Shown: piece by piece, positions 10,702 to 26,200 of the stretch
How positions within the stretch are numbered: the first letter of the stretch is position 1
How the letters are laid out: each line of letters begins with the position of its first letter
Origin: Owenia fusiformis
Lineage: Eukaryota > Annelida > Polychaeta > Sabellida > Oweniidae
DNA length: 64,000 nucleotides
Direction of reading: 5' to 3'
Assembly: GCA_903813345.2 (NCBI GenBank)
Contig: CAIIXF020000001.1
Coordinates: 31,111,915-31,175,914, forward strand
Notes under the pieces: model-generated
What the model was told of the DNA's origin: nothing
The model's input: the letters and a program-made list of their open reading frames with translations, nothing else
The model's database searches: none
Position numbers and translations under genes: made by a program

Positions 10702-13700
10702 ATGCAGTCTGTCTACCGCAGTCCTGTAGAATCAATTGACCCTGAGCAGAATGGAAGTAACAGAAGGTATATTCCAAGACGCAGCAATGCAAGGCCAGGA
10801 TTTGCCAGTCAAACCACTGTATTCCTGGGAATCACACAGATTGTCAATGGATCACTCTGCATAATCCTTGCAGCCATGTTGATATTCCTGCATTCCTATG
10901 TAGGCAAGTTTGTTGCAGGGATATGGTGTGGCTTATTGGTGAGTAGAAACTGGCTATAGGATGATTTATATAGCATATATCCCATCTTTGTTTCCAGTAC
11001 ATGGAATTAATGTTTTTTTGGCATTCATGAAAATAAACTCTTTTTTATTCAAGTTTCATCTAATTTTATTTCCCATGGGCATTTATTTCAAAGCACAAAG
11101 AAGAATCCCATTTGGGTGTTTATGTACATATAATATGAAATATTAATTTTCAAACTTGCCATTTCATTTAAAGTTTCCATAACTTTGGCTGCTGCCAACA
11201 ATTATAGATGTTTTTATTTCTTTACTTTTTTTGTTCACAGTGGAAATGGATTCTAATTCAGGAAATAATTAAATACAGAAAATTTACTTTAATGTACCAG
11301 GCCATTTCTGGCATCTCTCTTGTAATATGCCAATATTCTCATGGGGGGTGTTACCATTAATAGAAGTTTATCACTCATTCATTGCATGGTATTCTTAAGA
11401 AATCCAGGACACAATTATGAGCTAAGAAGATTGTTGATCTCAATTCAGACAATGAAAATTGCTTACAGCTAATATCCCTCTGAAATGAACAATAATACTT
11501 AAACATGTAATTCGAGAAAGAAAAATTTGAATGCGAAAGCCACACAATTAATCTTTCAGGTAAAGCAATCAAATATATCATTAAGATATAGTTAGTGAAA
11601 ACACTGTTTAGTTATAGCATTTGCCAATATCAATTTCATTCCTCTGTAGTGTCTAGATGTATGTGTTAAACATTATATGATATAGATAACAATTCTATTT
11701 TACAGTATGTGATTGGAGGTATAATTGGACTTGCAGCTGGCAAAAGGAAGACAAATTCACTGGTAACTTCTCTCATTTAGAACAGAACTGAATTTTTCCT
11801 ATTTACCAATATTGCGCCAAACCCTTTTGTGTCCTTTCATATTCTCTCAACCTGGTCATGGACTTGATGCAAGACTATCAATTTTGATATTTTATAGGAG
11901 TTTTTTTGTTTGCTTTGTTGTTTGTTTGTTTGTTTGGAAAGAGTTGTGGAATCCAACGTCAACAATGAACATGAATTATCTATTTTACAAGACTTTCATA
12001 TGTCTCAATTTAAGGTGAACTATAAGTAGCATCATCTTGAACTATTCCTCCATCAGAACCTTAATTTACTACGCACCATCCTGAAGGTATTTATTCTGGA
12101 TCTTTAGCATTTCTTTTCCATTACAGATTCTAACATATCTTGTTATGTCCACTATAAATGGAGTGGCCACAAGTACATTGATTGCCATATCTTCCTGGGG
12201 CATATATCTGGACTCTCATAGACAGTATTACAAAAAGATGTATGGGGACTTTGAACTTGTAACTGAAGTTGGGGTAGGTGTACTTTCTTATGTGTTTCCA
12301 TGTATTTTCTTAATTGCTACTACAGTGTATTAGATTTGAATGAAGTATTTTAAAAACTTGTTATGAGCTTCCAGAACATTTTCCAGTACTAAATATTGCA
12401 ATTTTGGAAACAATTTGTGTCATCCTAACCTTAGTGAGTACTCAAACTCACCATCTTCAAATCATCACATTGGTATTAGTCATTGGAATTTTGGCTCTAT
12501 AACAGAACTTCCTTAAAAGTATGTGAGTCTCAGTTTGTTACAAATAACAGAAATTATTGACAGCTCCACTTCAATAAAAATCATTATGTGATCAAATCCG
12601 TAATCAAGCTCATAAATTTGGAATCTGTAGGCTGAGGTTTGTATACTGAAACCATGGCCATCCAAAAGCTGAATTGAAAATGGAACGAAATTAAAATTGA
12701 TTTGCATGTAACTATTTTGTTCAAAAGAACAGTAATACCACTTCAATTTGAAAATAAATATAGTACATGTATGATAAATTTCTTCATTGTGTAGTATGAT
12801 CTTGCAGATCAGAAAGGTTCCTGAATCCTATAACGTTCCTAACTATCATATCTCTGATGTTTTCTATAGGTTCCCCAGGTGGCGCTGAATGCAACATTAT
12901 TAGTTTTGGGGATAGTCCTAGGTGGCAGCACTATATGGGCTGCAGCTGTCTGTTGTAAAGCAGCTGGTTGTTGTTACGCACCTGAGGTATGATGTCAAAA
13001 CAGGATCTTTTGGTGTTATATTTTTGTATATACCATCATGGCCAATGAATGTGTTCACATTTAGAGATGGCCGCACTTTAATTAGTACTATAAAAACAAT
13101 AAGATTGTTTATGGAATTTACTGTTGATATATCTGACAAATGTCCTTGTATGGTTGACAAGAAAGTTCATTATATTGTACTCCCATATTATTTGCGTGCA
13201 ATTTAGTTTTGCGATTGTGGTAGAAATTGCCGATAAATCCCTTGCATTTGTTATTACCTGGGACTCCAATGAATTTTGTTTTTTGTAAAATGTTTATCTA
13301 GTGTTATTGTGTGATAAATGGAATACTAGCAACAATGTCTCTTACACTGGCTTATTAGATCAAATAAACCAAAAAATGACAATGTAATAGAGGTTGAGGT
13401 GTAGTGTGCCATTGACCAAGATCTAGCAATTGTAAATCTTATCCAAATGTGACATTGGGCTAGGTGTAATAACTGTAAAAGGTCACTTAGTTTACAAAGC
13501 TTAATTATTCAGAAAATAATGAAATTTAAACTTAAGAAATCCGCGAAATGTTATAGCTACAAAATTAACTGAGAATACAGTTTATTATTCAGTGAATATT
13601 TAGTCATCAGTAAAATTCACTTGACTTTATTTTGAATTAGGACATTTTATATTAATTGCTACAATACAATTTTATTTACTTTGTTGATTACTGATTATAG

Positions 13701-14070
13701 GGTGTGTACACAATCCCCTCCCCCCAGGTGGTGTACAGTCCTGTGCAGGGGGCTGGGGGTCAACAGGTGTTAGTCTTTACCCAGGACCCAGCACAGTCCA
13801 ATACTCTGTATGCTCTCCCACAGGGCTACATGCTGAACCAACAAGGTACACACTTATAAAAAAAAAGATATGTAAAGTATGGGAGTATTTTATCCTTGTA
13901 TTTTTACCTCGCTTTAACTTGCTCTACATTGTATAAATTCAAGGTCATTTCTAATTGCAGGACAGATGATGGTTCAGATCCCTGCCTCAGGGGTGGTTCA
14001 GTCAGGAGCGGGAACTGATTCACATCCTCGTCCCCTGAATGCCCCCATCGTACAACAAACACAGTCATGA
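10702..14070 (+). CDS. MS4A/CD20-like four-transmembrane protein, six coding exons
   Basis: Exons: 10702-10938, 11706-11762, 12127-12273, 12870-12986, 13701-13845, 13961-14070. All have GT-AG borders and matching phases and give 270 residues. The cytoplasmic N-terminus ends near residue 33. TM1 is TTVFLGITQIVNGSLCIIL, TM2 spans the exon 1/2 junction (GIWCGLL then YVIGGIIGLAAGK), TM3 is in exon 3 and TM4 in exon 4, ending in a Cys-rich AVCCKAAGCC likely to be palmitoylated. The C-terminal tail is rich in Gln, Pro and Val. Four helices with one TM pair split by an intron fits the MS4A/CD20-like family, whose members act as plasma-membrane adaptors or channel regulators. The start at 10702 was chosen because an ATG at 10663 lies upstream of a splice acceptor. 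The paralogue cannot be named. A TMEM176-like member is possible. Confidence 0.72.
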
Positions 14071-15364
14071 ATTATGAATTATTGCCAAAATAAATCAGGC
14101 AATCGATAAAACTTCCTAGTAATTTCCAGTGCAATTTATATTCACATTTTTGACAGATTGAATTCATGAAATATAATACTAACCAAATTCCATTAGATAT
14201 TCAAAAATTCAATATTATTTGTTCATTGTTCAGCTTTCCATCAGTTGTTCATATAATAGGTAAGGGAAGTTCAATGGAGTCTCTACAATTACAAAATCAC
14301 AAAATGTGGATTTAAAACAGCATTGAACATTAGAAGAATCACAGTATACAAGAAAAGGAATTTAAAGGAGTTTAAAGTGTGTACATATATTTATTTTGAA
14401 AACTTGCCTTTCAAGGAGCCCAAGTGCAATACTGTATTTTATGATATTACAAGTACTGTATGTTAATATTTATTGAATGTTGCCATTTGTCCCACCAAAC
14501 AAAATTTGACTGATGCCTTATGGGCATTGGGTATAGAACCTCTAGTCAAGATAGAAAATATAAAGTGATATCATGCCAAAAGAGACATACTAGTGCCTGG
14601 TGATTACAACCATGCATTGATTAAAGTGATTTGATAATATATGTTTTGTTTGGTGGGATCTGATACTCCGGGGAGTTGATGTTTTTATAGGTATAATAAA
14701 ATAATGGTGCTTAATAAGGGGGCATGTCCAATGGTCAACAGTTTCAGAAAAATATAGATTTGTATTACATTTGGTGGTCTTTTTTCCAAAGTTGTGTATA
14801 GAAAATCAGCATTTTGAAATTGTTAAAATCAACCTTTGGACACTGTCTTTCATTTACAATTTTGCAATTGCCCCTTTGTGAAATATATGACAACTTTTTG
14901 CATTATCATAATTGGGGTAACAACAACAGAATAGTTATGATATAATGATACAAATGTCATGAATTAGAAGAATTCTTTCCTGTATGCTTTATAAAATATG
15001 TGTCATTTATTGCCATTTTCAATTTTACGTTTTTTGTATTATTTTTAGACTAATTTGTGCATATATTATGACAAGGAGTTTAACACTACATTTTGTTAGT
15101 TTATTAAGGTGGCGAAGGGACTAGAACAAAATATCAATGTTTTTTCCTAAACGTAACAATTCAACAATTTTGTAGAACATACCCAACACTTTTGAGACCT
15201 GTGCTCTAACACAGCATTAGGCATGTCATGTTATGAATTCCCTATTATGTTATCTTCATAGCGAAACCTCACTTTCACTTCTTTTAGTTTAGCAAAAAAT
15301 TATACATTGATATTCATCCCAAGCAGCCCCTAAAGAATAAAGGTGTCATTTTTGACTGTTATTT

Positions 15365-15500
15365 ACACATATTGAGATGGTGAAATATACTTCCAGTCTC
15401 AAACTTTTTTTGTGGATGGTGTTGGGCAGTTGGTGTTTGGCATTCAGCATCTGTAAAAATTGCAGGTGGTGACATTTTGCATGTCAATGCCTTGTATCAT
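15365..15500 (-). repeat. Hairpin-tailed dispersed repeat, copy 1
   Basis: Read on the minus strand it begins with AAGGCATTGACATGCAAAAT and TGTCACCACC, contains AACACCATCCACA, and ends with GAGACTGGAAGTATATTTCACCATCTCAATATG-like sequence. Here the 3' hairpin is degraded. It belongs with the copies at 41430, 45127, 49048 and 56985. Confidence 0.6.
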
Positions 15501-16692
15501 CATTGTCTTTGATGTATTTTCAAGGTGACTATAGATTCACTGTATATATTGTATTTTTGCATATTAAGGCACACAGCTTCAAGAGGTTGTAAAAGGGTGT
15601 CAATGGGGTATGTGGGACTTGAAGTTTTGACAATGGAGATGTTCATGTTTAGAGGTGCTCTTATGTTTTACTGCATTTACATTATAGCAGTCCAATACAT
15701 GTTATTATATGGAATATCTTTGCCACTACTCACTAGTCAGTTTCAACTGTATAATCATTTATATTTCTTTGATATTTTATTTTAACATGAGATGCTTCTC
15801 AACTAGAGTTCTCATCAAAAGCTGCTCTGAGAATAATCACAGTCACAGTAAATAATTTCCAGTCTTTCAGATTGTTCAAATTATTTTCCAAATCTCATTT
15901 GCTGAGTGTATTGGCTACTTACACTTTTGCTTTTTCACAAAATTGCTCCAACTTTGACATTTTTAATCCAATCAACACATATCATTTTTAAAATGTGTAG
16001 ATATAATAGGATTGATGCTTACCATTACTAATAATATCATATTACCAAGTTGAGCATCACATGTTGTATATGTATAAAGTTAAATGTCAAGTAATGGCAA
16101 AAATGAATAGTGCTCTGGTTTCAAACCCATCTTAGGGCCTGTATTAGTTAAAAGGGTTCATTAAACCTAGGATGACGAAAAGATGTCTGTCATTTTACTT
16201 TAGTAAAATATTGAATAGAAACTGTAGTTTAGAATGGATGAATATGAACTGGGTTTTTCTCTTACAAAAATAATTTTCCAAGCATTGAAGCGACCTGGTC
16301 CTGAATTTGAACATAGTAAAATTTACGAAAAATCAAATATGATAGAACCGCAATTTGTCTACAATACAAGTTGTCCAAATCCTTGTGAAAATATCTGCAC
16401 ACTGTATATTTATTATTTTGTAACTGACTGTTTATCATTATTATAAAACAAGGACAATCACTTTTTATACATGAGACAGCAATTGATATTATGGAAAATT
16501 TCTCGAAAATTTATTTAAAAATAAGAGGTATGAGCTGGTAAAAAAATGCTACTGATTTGACATAATATTATTTTATTTTTTATATTGTACATTTTAGTTT
16601 ATTACAGAGATTTTATTTAAAAGATGCGTAAATAAAGTATATTGTAAATGTAACATTTGTATTTTGTCAAGTTATATTATAAATGCCATACA

Positions 16693-16868
16693 GTAAAACC
16701 TGTGTATAGTGAACATTTTTCATCCAAGAAAAAAACTTTCAGTGCCGATAGGTGTTCACTTCAGGGAGGAAAATGTAAACAGAAGTCAGTAGAGAATGTG
16801 GGGAGGAAGGGTGTCTACTAGAGAGAGGTGTTCACTAGAGAGAGGTGTTCACTAACACAGGTTTTATG
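16693..16868. mobile_element. Short TIR MITE
   Basis: The ends TAAAACCTGTGTATAGTGAA and its near-complement (TTCACTAACACAGGTTTTA) flank about 175 bp containing repeated GAGAGAGGTGTTCACT words. It has no coding capacity. Related degenerate pieces lie at 4190-4265 and 55285-55470. Confidence 0.7.
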
Positions 16869-17248
16869 ATACAAATATTTTCTGGGCTTAGAAGATAACC
16901 TTTGACACACTGTTTTGTCTCAGATCAGTTTGAATAAGTTTGGGTTCAATAAATGTCATTAGACTTGGGAATCCCAAGCTGAGGTATTATGGGTGACTCC
17001 AGGAACTACTTTACTCTCTATGCTGCAAACATGAAACTCTTGGCACATCTGTTGTGGAATCGTAGCTTTCATAGAAATCTTATACATAATACACGATCCA
17101 CATAAAATTCGCTCACAATTTCAATTGTGTTGAATATGTATGTAACTTGTAATATGTAATGTTCGTCCTCAGTTTTCATAAATCCAAAATTATTCCACAC
17201 TCAAAGATAGTAAGTCCCAAACGCACATTGTCTTCAGTTAATCAAGTG

Positions 17249-20200
17249 CTAGCTTTGTTGTGCATTACTATGTTGCTCTTGTTGTCGCTGGTCATCTTGA
17301 TAGCTCTGTAGTGCCAGCTCAACTATGCCAGCATGTGGGGCATCATGTTCAATGTAGTTCTGGAAATAGACACACAGCAATATTGTATATTTCATATATC
17401 TTAAAACTGTCTGCAACTCCCTTTTGTTTTGGTATAGTCAGTCAATGATAGTCACATACTCCTTGCAGTGTTAAATAAAATTCCATTTGTCCAACTAATC
17501 ATTTGAAGTTCGCAGTCTACAAAGCTGCTAAAAATGTCATTAGGCTGTATGAACTTCCCACTACTCAAATTCAGTGATATTCACTAAGGCCTGCTTAATG
17601 AAAACTATAGCTTACAAGGTAATTTCTATATTATTTTGAAATTATTACCTTAATGAGTGTGCTAGGATCTGTAATATTTTGTGACTTGGCCATTTGTGCT
17701 GACACACTGTCAGGATGTATTATGTTGAGAAGTACTACCAAATCTTGAGCATCACGGATCCTAGAGAATACAGAGATAATATGGTGAAAATACAGATATA
17801 GAATTAATGAACAAAATATAGTAGGCCAATTGCTTGTTTTGTACTTTAGTGCATTCAAATGTCATGAGCTGCATAAATAAATATGCAATCTTTTTGCAAA
17901 ACCATATGATCATATATTCCCACAATAACACTTGGCATGGAATGCAACAGTAAACACTCAATACAAGCAATTGTGTGCTTGGGATCTTTCTTAAAATTCA
18001 TTCAAAGTTCAAATTCAACCTAGGTTCGTTCAATTAAAAATACATTGAGCCTAATCATACTTACAAGTCTCTTTGAAGCATGTCTACCAATAAATGGTCA
18101 ATCTTTTTATGCCATGCAAGATAGAATGCCAGGCCACCAAAATGTCTAGTTGATCTTAGATCTTCAAACAGCTTCTTGCTATCTATGTGTTCATATGTTC
18201 TCTGTGTAACCTGCAAGGAACAGAATGAAATACAGTATTTTATATTCTTCAAATCCATATCTGGAATTATTTTAAATCACTCATTATTGTGAACATTATG
18301 ATAGAAATAACCATGATAGTATTGCCCCCTGGAAAAAGCTACACCCATCATTTAACTTCAAGACAAATAAATTCCTCTCAAAGAGAGATCAAAAGTTGGA
18401 CCAATTTCTGTTAACCAGTATTCGCATTGTCAGAAAAATTACATTTCTTCTGAATAAATTGATGCCACATCTCGATAAGTCCCATGTCCTTAACACATTA
18501 GCATTTAAAAACTGAACAAAATCTGACAACTGGTATTTACGAGAAGTTATCAAAAATTATATTTTACATGAAAAGTGGTAGACATTTTGATATGAGCAGA
18601 CATACTGGAAATTTCTTATGGAACAGATAGGTAGTAAGCTAGCACCCAAAAATGTATTAGTTCGTGAACAAATTGAAATTACTTGTTTCTTATGTATTTT
18701 TATGTGATACTTCAGAAAATGTTTGTCTGACGCGCCGTATCCGGGGCGAAAGTTGTCAAATTGACATTTTCGACCCTAAAATGGAAAATTACAGGGGGTA
18801 CTTTATCATCACTCGATAAATCATTCTGTTAGTCTCCAATCATCATAATAATTTTATGGGGAGTTGATTGGATCATGCTGAGGTAGTATGTAAAATTCCA
18901 ATGCTCTGTCACTCATGGTTGTCATGGAAACCACAATTTTCGTTCAAAATATCCTTAATTTTGCAAAACCTGAACATGTACATCATGTAGAATATGGATT
19001 ATTTTTCGAATCAATACATATCAGCACATTTTAGCACACTCAAAATAACCAGTACATTTCAAACATTTGTTTAAATATAAAGGATATTGCAATTTACATG
19101 ATTGGTCAGTGTCAAAGAACATAAAATTACATGAGTGATCAAAAGTGGGCGTCACCCCCATATTAGTAGATGATTGCTATACTCTATAAAAACAGAGTTT
19201 AACTTGACTTTTGAGATACATTTACACTAGACTTATTTGATTATATTTTATATCAAGCATTTCTGGTAAATAATGTACATCTAAGTGTCATAGTTATTGC
19301 ATGGGGGAGGTACAGAGGGGGGGGGGGGCTAGTAAAAGAATTGGGAGGAGGCAGAGCTAATCAGCCTTAAGTATAAATCTCATCTACATATATCTGGATT
19401 TCATGGGGTACATCTTCTCCATGGGTCTTTTTCATATTCATCTCAGTTTATGGGATATTACAACTTACATGATTGGTCAGTGTCAAAGAACATACAATTA
19501 CACAAGTAATCAAAAGTGGGCGTCGCCCCCATACTAGAGTAGATGATTGCTATTCTCTATAAAAACAGAGTTAAACTTGACTTGAGATACATTTACTTTG
19601 GACTTCTTTGATTATACTTTATATTTTCTGGTAAATAATGTACAACTCAGTGCAATGGTTATTGCATGAGGAGGGGTGAGGTTAGTAACAGAATTGGGAG
19701 GGGGCAGAGTTAATCAGCCTTAGGAATAAATTCTTTCTTTTGGACTTCTTCATAGAGTATTTTCTGGGTCTTCTTAGTTATCTCAATATACTGTATATAG
19801 TTATTGTATGGGATGGGGGTAGTAACAGAATAGGGAGGGGTGGGGGGAACAAGTCAGCATTAAGTATCAATTTCATCTTCAGAGTTCTGGATTTCATAAG
19901 ATACATCTTCTGGAGTCTTTCTGATTCATCTCCTGGTGCTATATCAACAATCATTTGTCTGAGAATACCAGTCAATACCCAATGCAATGGTGGAGTCATT
20001 CAGTTTCCATCCATGTCCATCTTCAGCTGGAATGTCAGGGTTTACAATATGAGCCATAAGCACGATAAGTGCTTTGTAGTAAGCTCTTGACAAGGTGGAA
20101 GAAGACTGATGTCAGTTCCTTCATAGTCTTTGATTGTTTTATGGGGTCTAAACTTCTATTTCAATTGGTTTATTTGGTTTTGCTGGTGTAAGACATTGTC

Positions 20201-23200
20201 GCTGAACATAAATGTTTTTTTATCATATTAATCAGTCTTCTTTTGTTTGCAGTCCAGCACTACACTTTGCTGTATTCTGTGCTTATCCTAACACATTGAT
20301 TGAAGGACTTATAAATGAAAGATTTGTAAAATGCACATGAGAGATGGACTGAAAATGTGTTTATTCCTTGTGACAATATTACTCTCTGGGCCCATATGGG
20401 CCCTAAGGAATGGGCCATATCCTTTCTAGTGATCATCATGATAAACCATGAAATTTTATTTCTTCCCAGCCCTTCAGGTGAGACAGAAAGATGCTATGAG
20501 TATCAGAATGTCTAGTTATGGCAATACAATAACAACTATAGATGAACCTTCTCATAGTCTGATCATTTTCATTATTGTGATTTATCGCATGATATTCAGG
20601 ATGCCCATGTCAAGAAAATGCACTTACTTCATCTAGCGAAGGTATGAAGGCTGCATATATTATGCCAGGCCCTAGATGGGAGTAGTAACAGAATAATTGG
20701 GAGGGAGTAGAGCTCCCTCCTAGGTCTGAAACCACTTCCCACCCTAACCTCATGTAAAAACTATACTACTAAACATATTTATGAGAAATGGTTTATATAA
20801 ATTATATTTGAACATGACTGTATTCACGCCTTCTATAAACTGTGAACAAAGTCAACATTTTACCTGGGGTATATATGTCAACACTACCCTTGGTAATACG
20901 AGTAATGTGTGACATCAAGAGGGCTGTAGTAATGGCAGACCATAAGTTGAATATTCGAAAAATTTTGGGGAGTTTTCATGTTTGAATTGTAATATATACC
21001 TCAGAGCAGGTGTGATATTGACAATGACCCCTTAGGGCTAGGTACAAACGTTTTCGAACCCCTCACTCCCTTGCATAGCCATGTGGAGTGTATTTGTCAA
21101 TATAACACCTGCTCTTCAGTCTATATTTCTTAAATAATAGAAGTATAGATGATGTATAGATGACAGTGATCTTCCAAGCATTAAAGCAAGTGGGCGCAGT
21201 ACCCACCTGAGATTTTGAAAATAGGTTTGCACCCACCTTAAAATCCATATGCACCCACTTGAAAGTTAGAGAAATCATGAAAAATTGGCATATTTTGACC
21301 AATTTTGGTCTAAATTGTGAAAATGGAAATTTTGTACCCACCTAAGAAGAAATCCTGGGGAGATCACTGGATGATCTTAAAACTCAAGTTGACCTCTGTT
21401 TGTAGAGAATGAAATATATACTGTTGTTGGGGAGATTCCCACTTTTGATCACTTATGTAATTGTTTGGTCTTGGATACTTACCTATCATGTTTATTGTAA
21501 TATCCTATATATTGAGATGAGTATGAAGAAGACCTAGAAGATGTATATGTTCCTTAGTAAATCCAGAACGAAGTATTATGAGCGCCCTTCCAGTTTCTAT
21601 TACAAGCCCCCCCCCCCCTCTCTCAACCTGCCTCTCATGCAATAACTATTAAACTCAGATGTCACTGGTCAGTATCGAGCGATGGTATATGCCATATAAG
21701 CCTGGTTTAGTTCAAATATCAAAGTATTACATCGACTATAAAGTAGTTTAAGTCAATGAAAACTATAAATATCTTCTCAACTGACACCAGTGAGATGTAC
21801 ATTATTTACCTGAAATGGTTGATATTAAGTATAATCAAAGAACTTATAAATGATAAATATATATATATATATATTGAAAATTCTACTTAAATCCTGTATT
21901 TATAGAGAATGGAAATCATCTACTATTATGAAGGTGATGCTGCCTACTTTTGATCACTTATGTAATGGTATGGTCTTGGACACCAATCATGTAAAATGTA
22001 GTACCTATATATTGTAATGAAAATGAAGAAGACCAAGAAGATGTAACCTTTGAATATCCAGAACTATATAAATGAGAATTAATACTATATAAATGAGAAT
22101 TATACTAAGGCTGATTAGCTCTGCCCCCTCCAAATTCTGTTACTACCACCCCCCCCCCTCCGCTCCCCATGCAACAACTTTTATACTTATATGTACATTA
22201 TTTACCAGAAATGCATGATATAAAGTATATTTAAAGAACTTCAATATAAATGTATCGCAACAGTCAAGTTAAACTCTGTCTTTTCAGAGAATGGTAATCA
22301 TTTACGATTATGGGGGCGACGCCCACTTTTGATCACTTATGTAGTAGTATGGTCTTTGACACTTACCAATTATATAAATTGCAATATCATTTATGCTTAA
22401 ACAAATGCTTAAACTTCCCTGGCCATTTTGGGTGTGCTAAAATATTCTTATATCTGTTGATTTGAAAAATAATCCTCATTCTATATGTCCCTTTACAGGT
22501 TTGGCCAAAATTAAGGATTTTTCAATGCAAATTGTGGTTTCCATGGCAACCATGAGTGACAGGTGATTGAACCTTAACATACTACCTCAGCATGATCCAA
22601 TCAACTCCCCATAAAATTATTATGATGATTGAAGACCAACTGAAGGATTTATTCAATGATGATAAAGTACCCCCTGTAATTTTCCATTTTAGGGTCGAAA
22701 ACGCCAATTTGACAACTTTCGCCCCGGATACGGCGCGTCAGACAAACATTTTCTGAAGTATCACATAAAAATACATAAGAAACAAGTAATTTCAATTTGT
22801 TCACGAACTAATACATTTTTGGGTGCTAGCTTACTACCTAAGAGATCCAACGCCTCTAAAAGAAACAAATCTGAAAACTTACTCTTATATAGTCTGGACT
22901 ATCAGGTTCAAACTGAATTATTGCACGGTTCAACACATACAGGTGTTTGCCTTCTTCTAGCATTTCCTACAACACAGAAACAATAACATATAGGATATTA
23001 CAAAGTACATGTAATTGTCATTGTAAACAAATCATACAAAAAAACATTGGTGTTCCCTCAGTTAGAGGGGACAATACTGACAGTCCTTGATATATTTTTT
23101 ATTTTTTATAAACAAAGTTCAAAGTTTATGAACAAATAGAACTAGCAGTTGTGACGTCAGTGGGCAATAGTTCAAATGTATATTCCCGCTTTTTTCATTT

Positions 23201-26200
23201 GCGGGAATATAACTTTCGAAGGGAAATAGTAAATCTATTCCGGGACACGTGACTAGGTATTGACCAATCAGGATTAGTGTTACATATTGGGTATATAATA
23301 ACAACCATTCTAACATGATATGTGATGTCACAATAACGTGAACAATTGATTTACTGGTCTATATTGGGGTATGTATGACCTGTAAATTTCAATATAGACC
23401 AAAAATGTAATGACTATTACAATTTCATACTCACCCCCTCTGAACTAATTTAGTCACAATATAGACATGACAGAAATGTGACGTCAGTTTCACTATTGAT
23501 ATTTTTGCAAACTATTTACCTACTATTAATCCGGTAAATAGAATGTCCAAAACATTAGAATTTTTCAGTTTGAACTCAAATCGGAAAAGAAACTTAGGTT
23601 TTATCATGTTAGAATCGTAACAAAGACCTCGATTCTATGATTTATGGCAAATATATGACCTCAAATTTTATTCTGCCCATTGCCAAAGACCTCAATCGCT
23701 ACGCGATTTCGGTCTTTTAATAATGAACAGAATAAAATTTTCGGTCATATATTGCGCCATAAATCATAGAATCTCGGTCTTTATTCCTTACTCCCCAGGT
23801 TTATTCCTTAAATAACTCTTGTTTGATAGTTCTGAATAACAAAGTGTCTAAAAATCAACAAATTGTGACTTTTTTACATCAAAAAAATGCTAATTCTTGA
23901 GAACCAAGAGGACTAGGGAAATTGTGATGACAGGTGAAATAGATATATGGATAGACATAAAATAAATGTAGACTGTAGAAACAACATAACATGAGTAGCA
24001 ATTTGTATCAACAATTTTGAGAAATGGATCAATAGGTGGACAAATATGTACTTTGGATTGAAACAAAATGAATGCAGATATAACCTTAAACAGACAGTTG
24101 TCCCATCAATATTCACAAATGGACCAACAGATGGGTGCTTAATCAATCCCACAGGCTTACTGTGCGAGTCAAAACTGTCTCTACAAATATAAAACTAATC
24201 ACAGGAATAAACCCCAAAAATATGCTAAGATGGATAGTACTGATATTATCTGGTCAGCCCCCTCCACCTTTATTTAAGATGATGGAATGACAGGGAATCT
24301 ACCAAACCATCATAAGGTCAAAATAGTATGGTTGGGCTTTGTCAGACGTCAAAATCAGCAATTTCTCGGAAACCGGGCGAACTTGGGAAATGGCGATGAT
24401 AGGTCAAATAGGCATTATGGATATGCATAAAATGTATGTGGATATGACTCAATCTGAATAGCAGTTTTAATTTGTGCGGCCAATGTTGACTGATGGACGG
24501 ACGGACACCTGGTCGATCCCATAGGCTCACTGTGTGAGTCAAAAATTACTTGTTTCAAATATTCTGATTTCTGAACAATTAGCCTACTTCTAATCGTGCT
24601 TCTTCAAACATCTTAGGCATATAAACCATGCGGCCTTTCACAGGGAAATAGACATTTATCATCCTGTCTCGTTCATCATGCGTAGCCTTTCTCAGCGTTC
24701 CATCTGCTTCCCTTGCCACTATGTAGCGTTCCTGGAATTATATCAAAATATAAATAGTATAGAATCTGTATATAGTGCACAATCAATTCTCTGATACTTC
24801 ATACTCAGTTATTCCTATACATGTATGTTATACCATTCTAAAGCTCAACATTGTAGAGTAGGGGAATAAAGAGGTCTGAGGAGTGTATAAGGGTTATGTA
24901 CTGAGAGGTTTTGGATACAGGGTTTATCCCAAGAGAAATATAGGTTATTTACTGGGAGGGATTGAATATGGGTTTTATTACGAGGGACAATATGATATTG
25001 ACCGAAAGGTAATATGATATTGACCGAGAAAGCGCAGCGTCCGAGTGTCAATATCATATAACCAAAGGTCAATATCATATATACCGAGGAATAAAACCCA
25101 TATTCAATCCCAGCCAGAAATAACCCATTTATTCCATAATACATCCCTCTAAAATGTTACATTTGGATAATGAAAATAACCGGGAAAAATTAACACTAAC
25201 CAAAAATAGGTTAGTATGCTCCAATACGATTTTTTCCCAGGGACAATACAATATTTTCAAGTAATACGCTCCAATACGATTTTTTTCCCAGGGACAATAC
25301 AATTTTTTCATGTAATACGATTCAATTATGATTTTTATTCCTTCATATTTCCCTGGTAAAACAGTAGTATTATGGAATAAATATGTGTATCTCCTGAGGG
25401 ACCGCAGGACATATTTCCCGCGGGATAAACTCAGTATGCATGGAATACAGGGAGATACTGCATGGTTCTAAGTCATAGCCTAAGCTAAACAGATTACCTT
25501 GTTAGATATTCCATATGTGATATCAGTGAAGATATATTTAGTTTCTGTTATGCCAGCAATGTCTGGATTCTCCTCCAAAACCTCTTTTAGTGGAGCCCTT
25601 TGTTTCAACACTGGGGGCATCTGCAGCTTGTTCATAGCCTTTCTCAAAACACGCTCTTGAAGCTGGTCAGAAGTCAAAAGAATATGTTTACATACAGATT
25701 TATTTAATCCAGCATTTTTGTATGACAATGATCATATCAAAAATAACTTCCAGGAAATAAAGCATTGAAAGAAAGTAGTTACAAGCAGGCTTGTCTTCCT
25801 TCAAGTGACAATGAGATGAAAGTAAACAGATGTAATCTTACATTTCATTCTGTTGGAGTTCTTATGAAATGATTTAAATTAAGGATTTAAGCCCTGGACC
25901 CAGTGCAATGTCAACTGAATCCTTCCTCAAAAAGGCGTTATTTCAACCTTTGCACAAGATGCAAAGCATCGGGTGTGAACTGTCAGAAATAACGCCTGAG
26001 TGGAATGAATCAGCCACAATGCATCAAGTCTTGGGCTTAAAATTTTCATACATTGCAAAATATTTTCTGCAAAATCACTTAAAAGATACAAAATCACTAA
26101 AATGACATATTTTAAATGAAACTTTTTGCAAGGGTCAAGTTGGCAAAGCACCAATTTCAATGTGTCAAGTCAAGTTGTCAATGTGTCAAGTCAAGTTGTC

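Larger units (their letters stand above)
14071..17248. other. MS4A-like 3' flank and intergenic DNA
   Basis: An AATAAA at 14089-14094 lies only 19 nt after the MS4A-like stop, and another at 16631-16636 would give a 2.5 kb 3' UTR. Which is used cannot be told. Two repeats in this stretch are listed separately (15365-15500 and 16693-16868). No other coding signal is seen. Confidence 0.45.
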
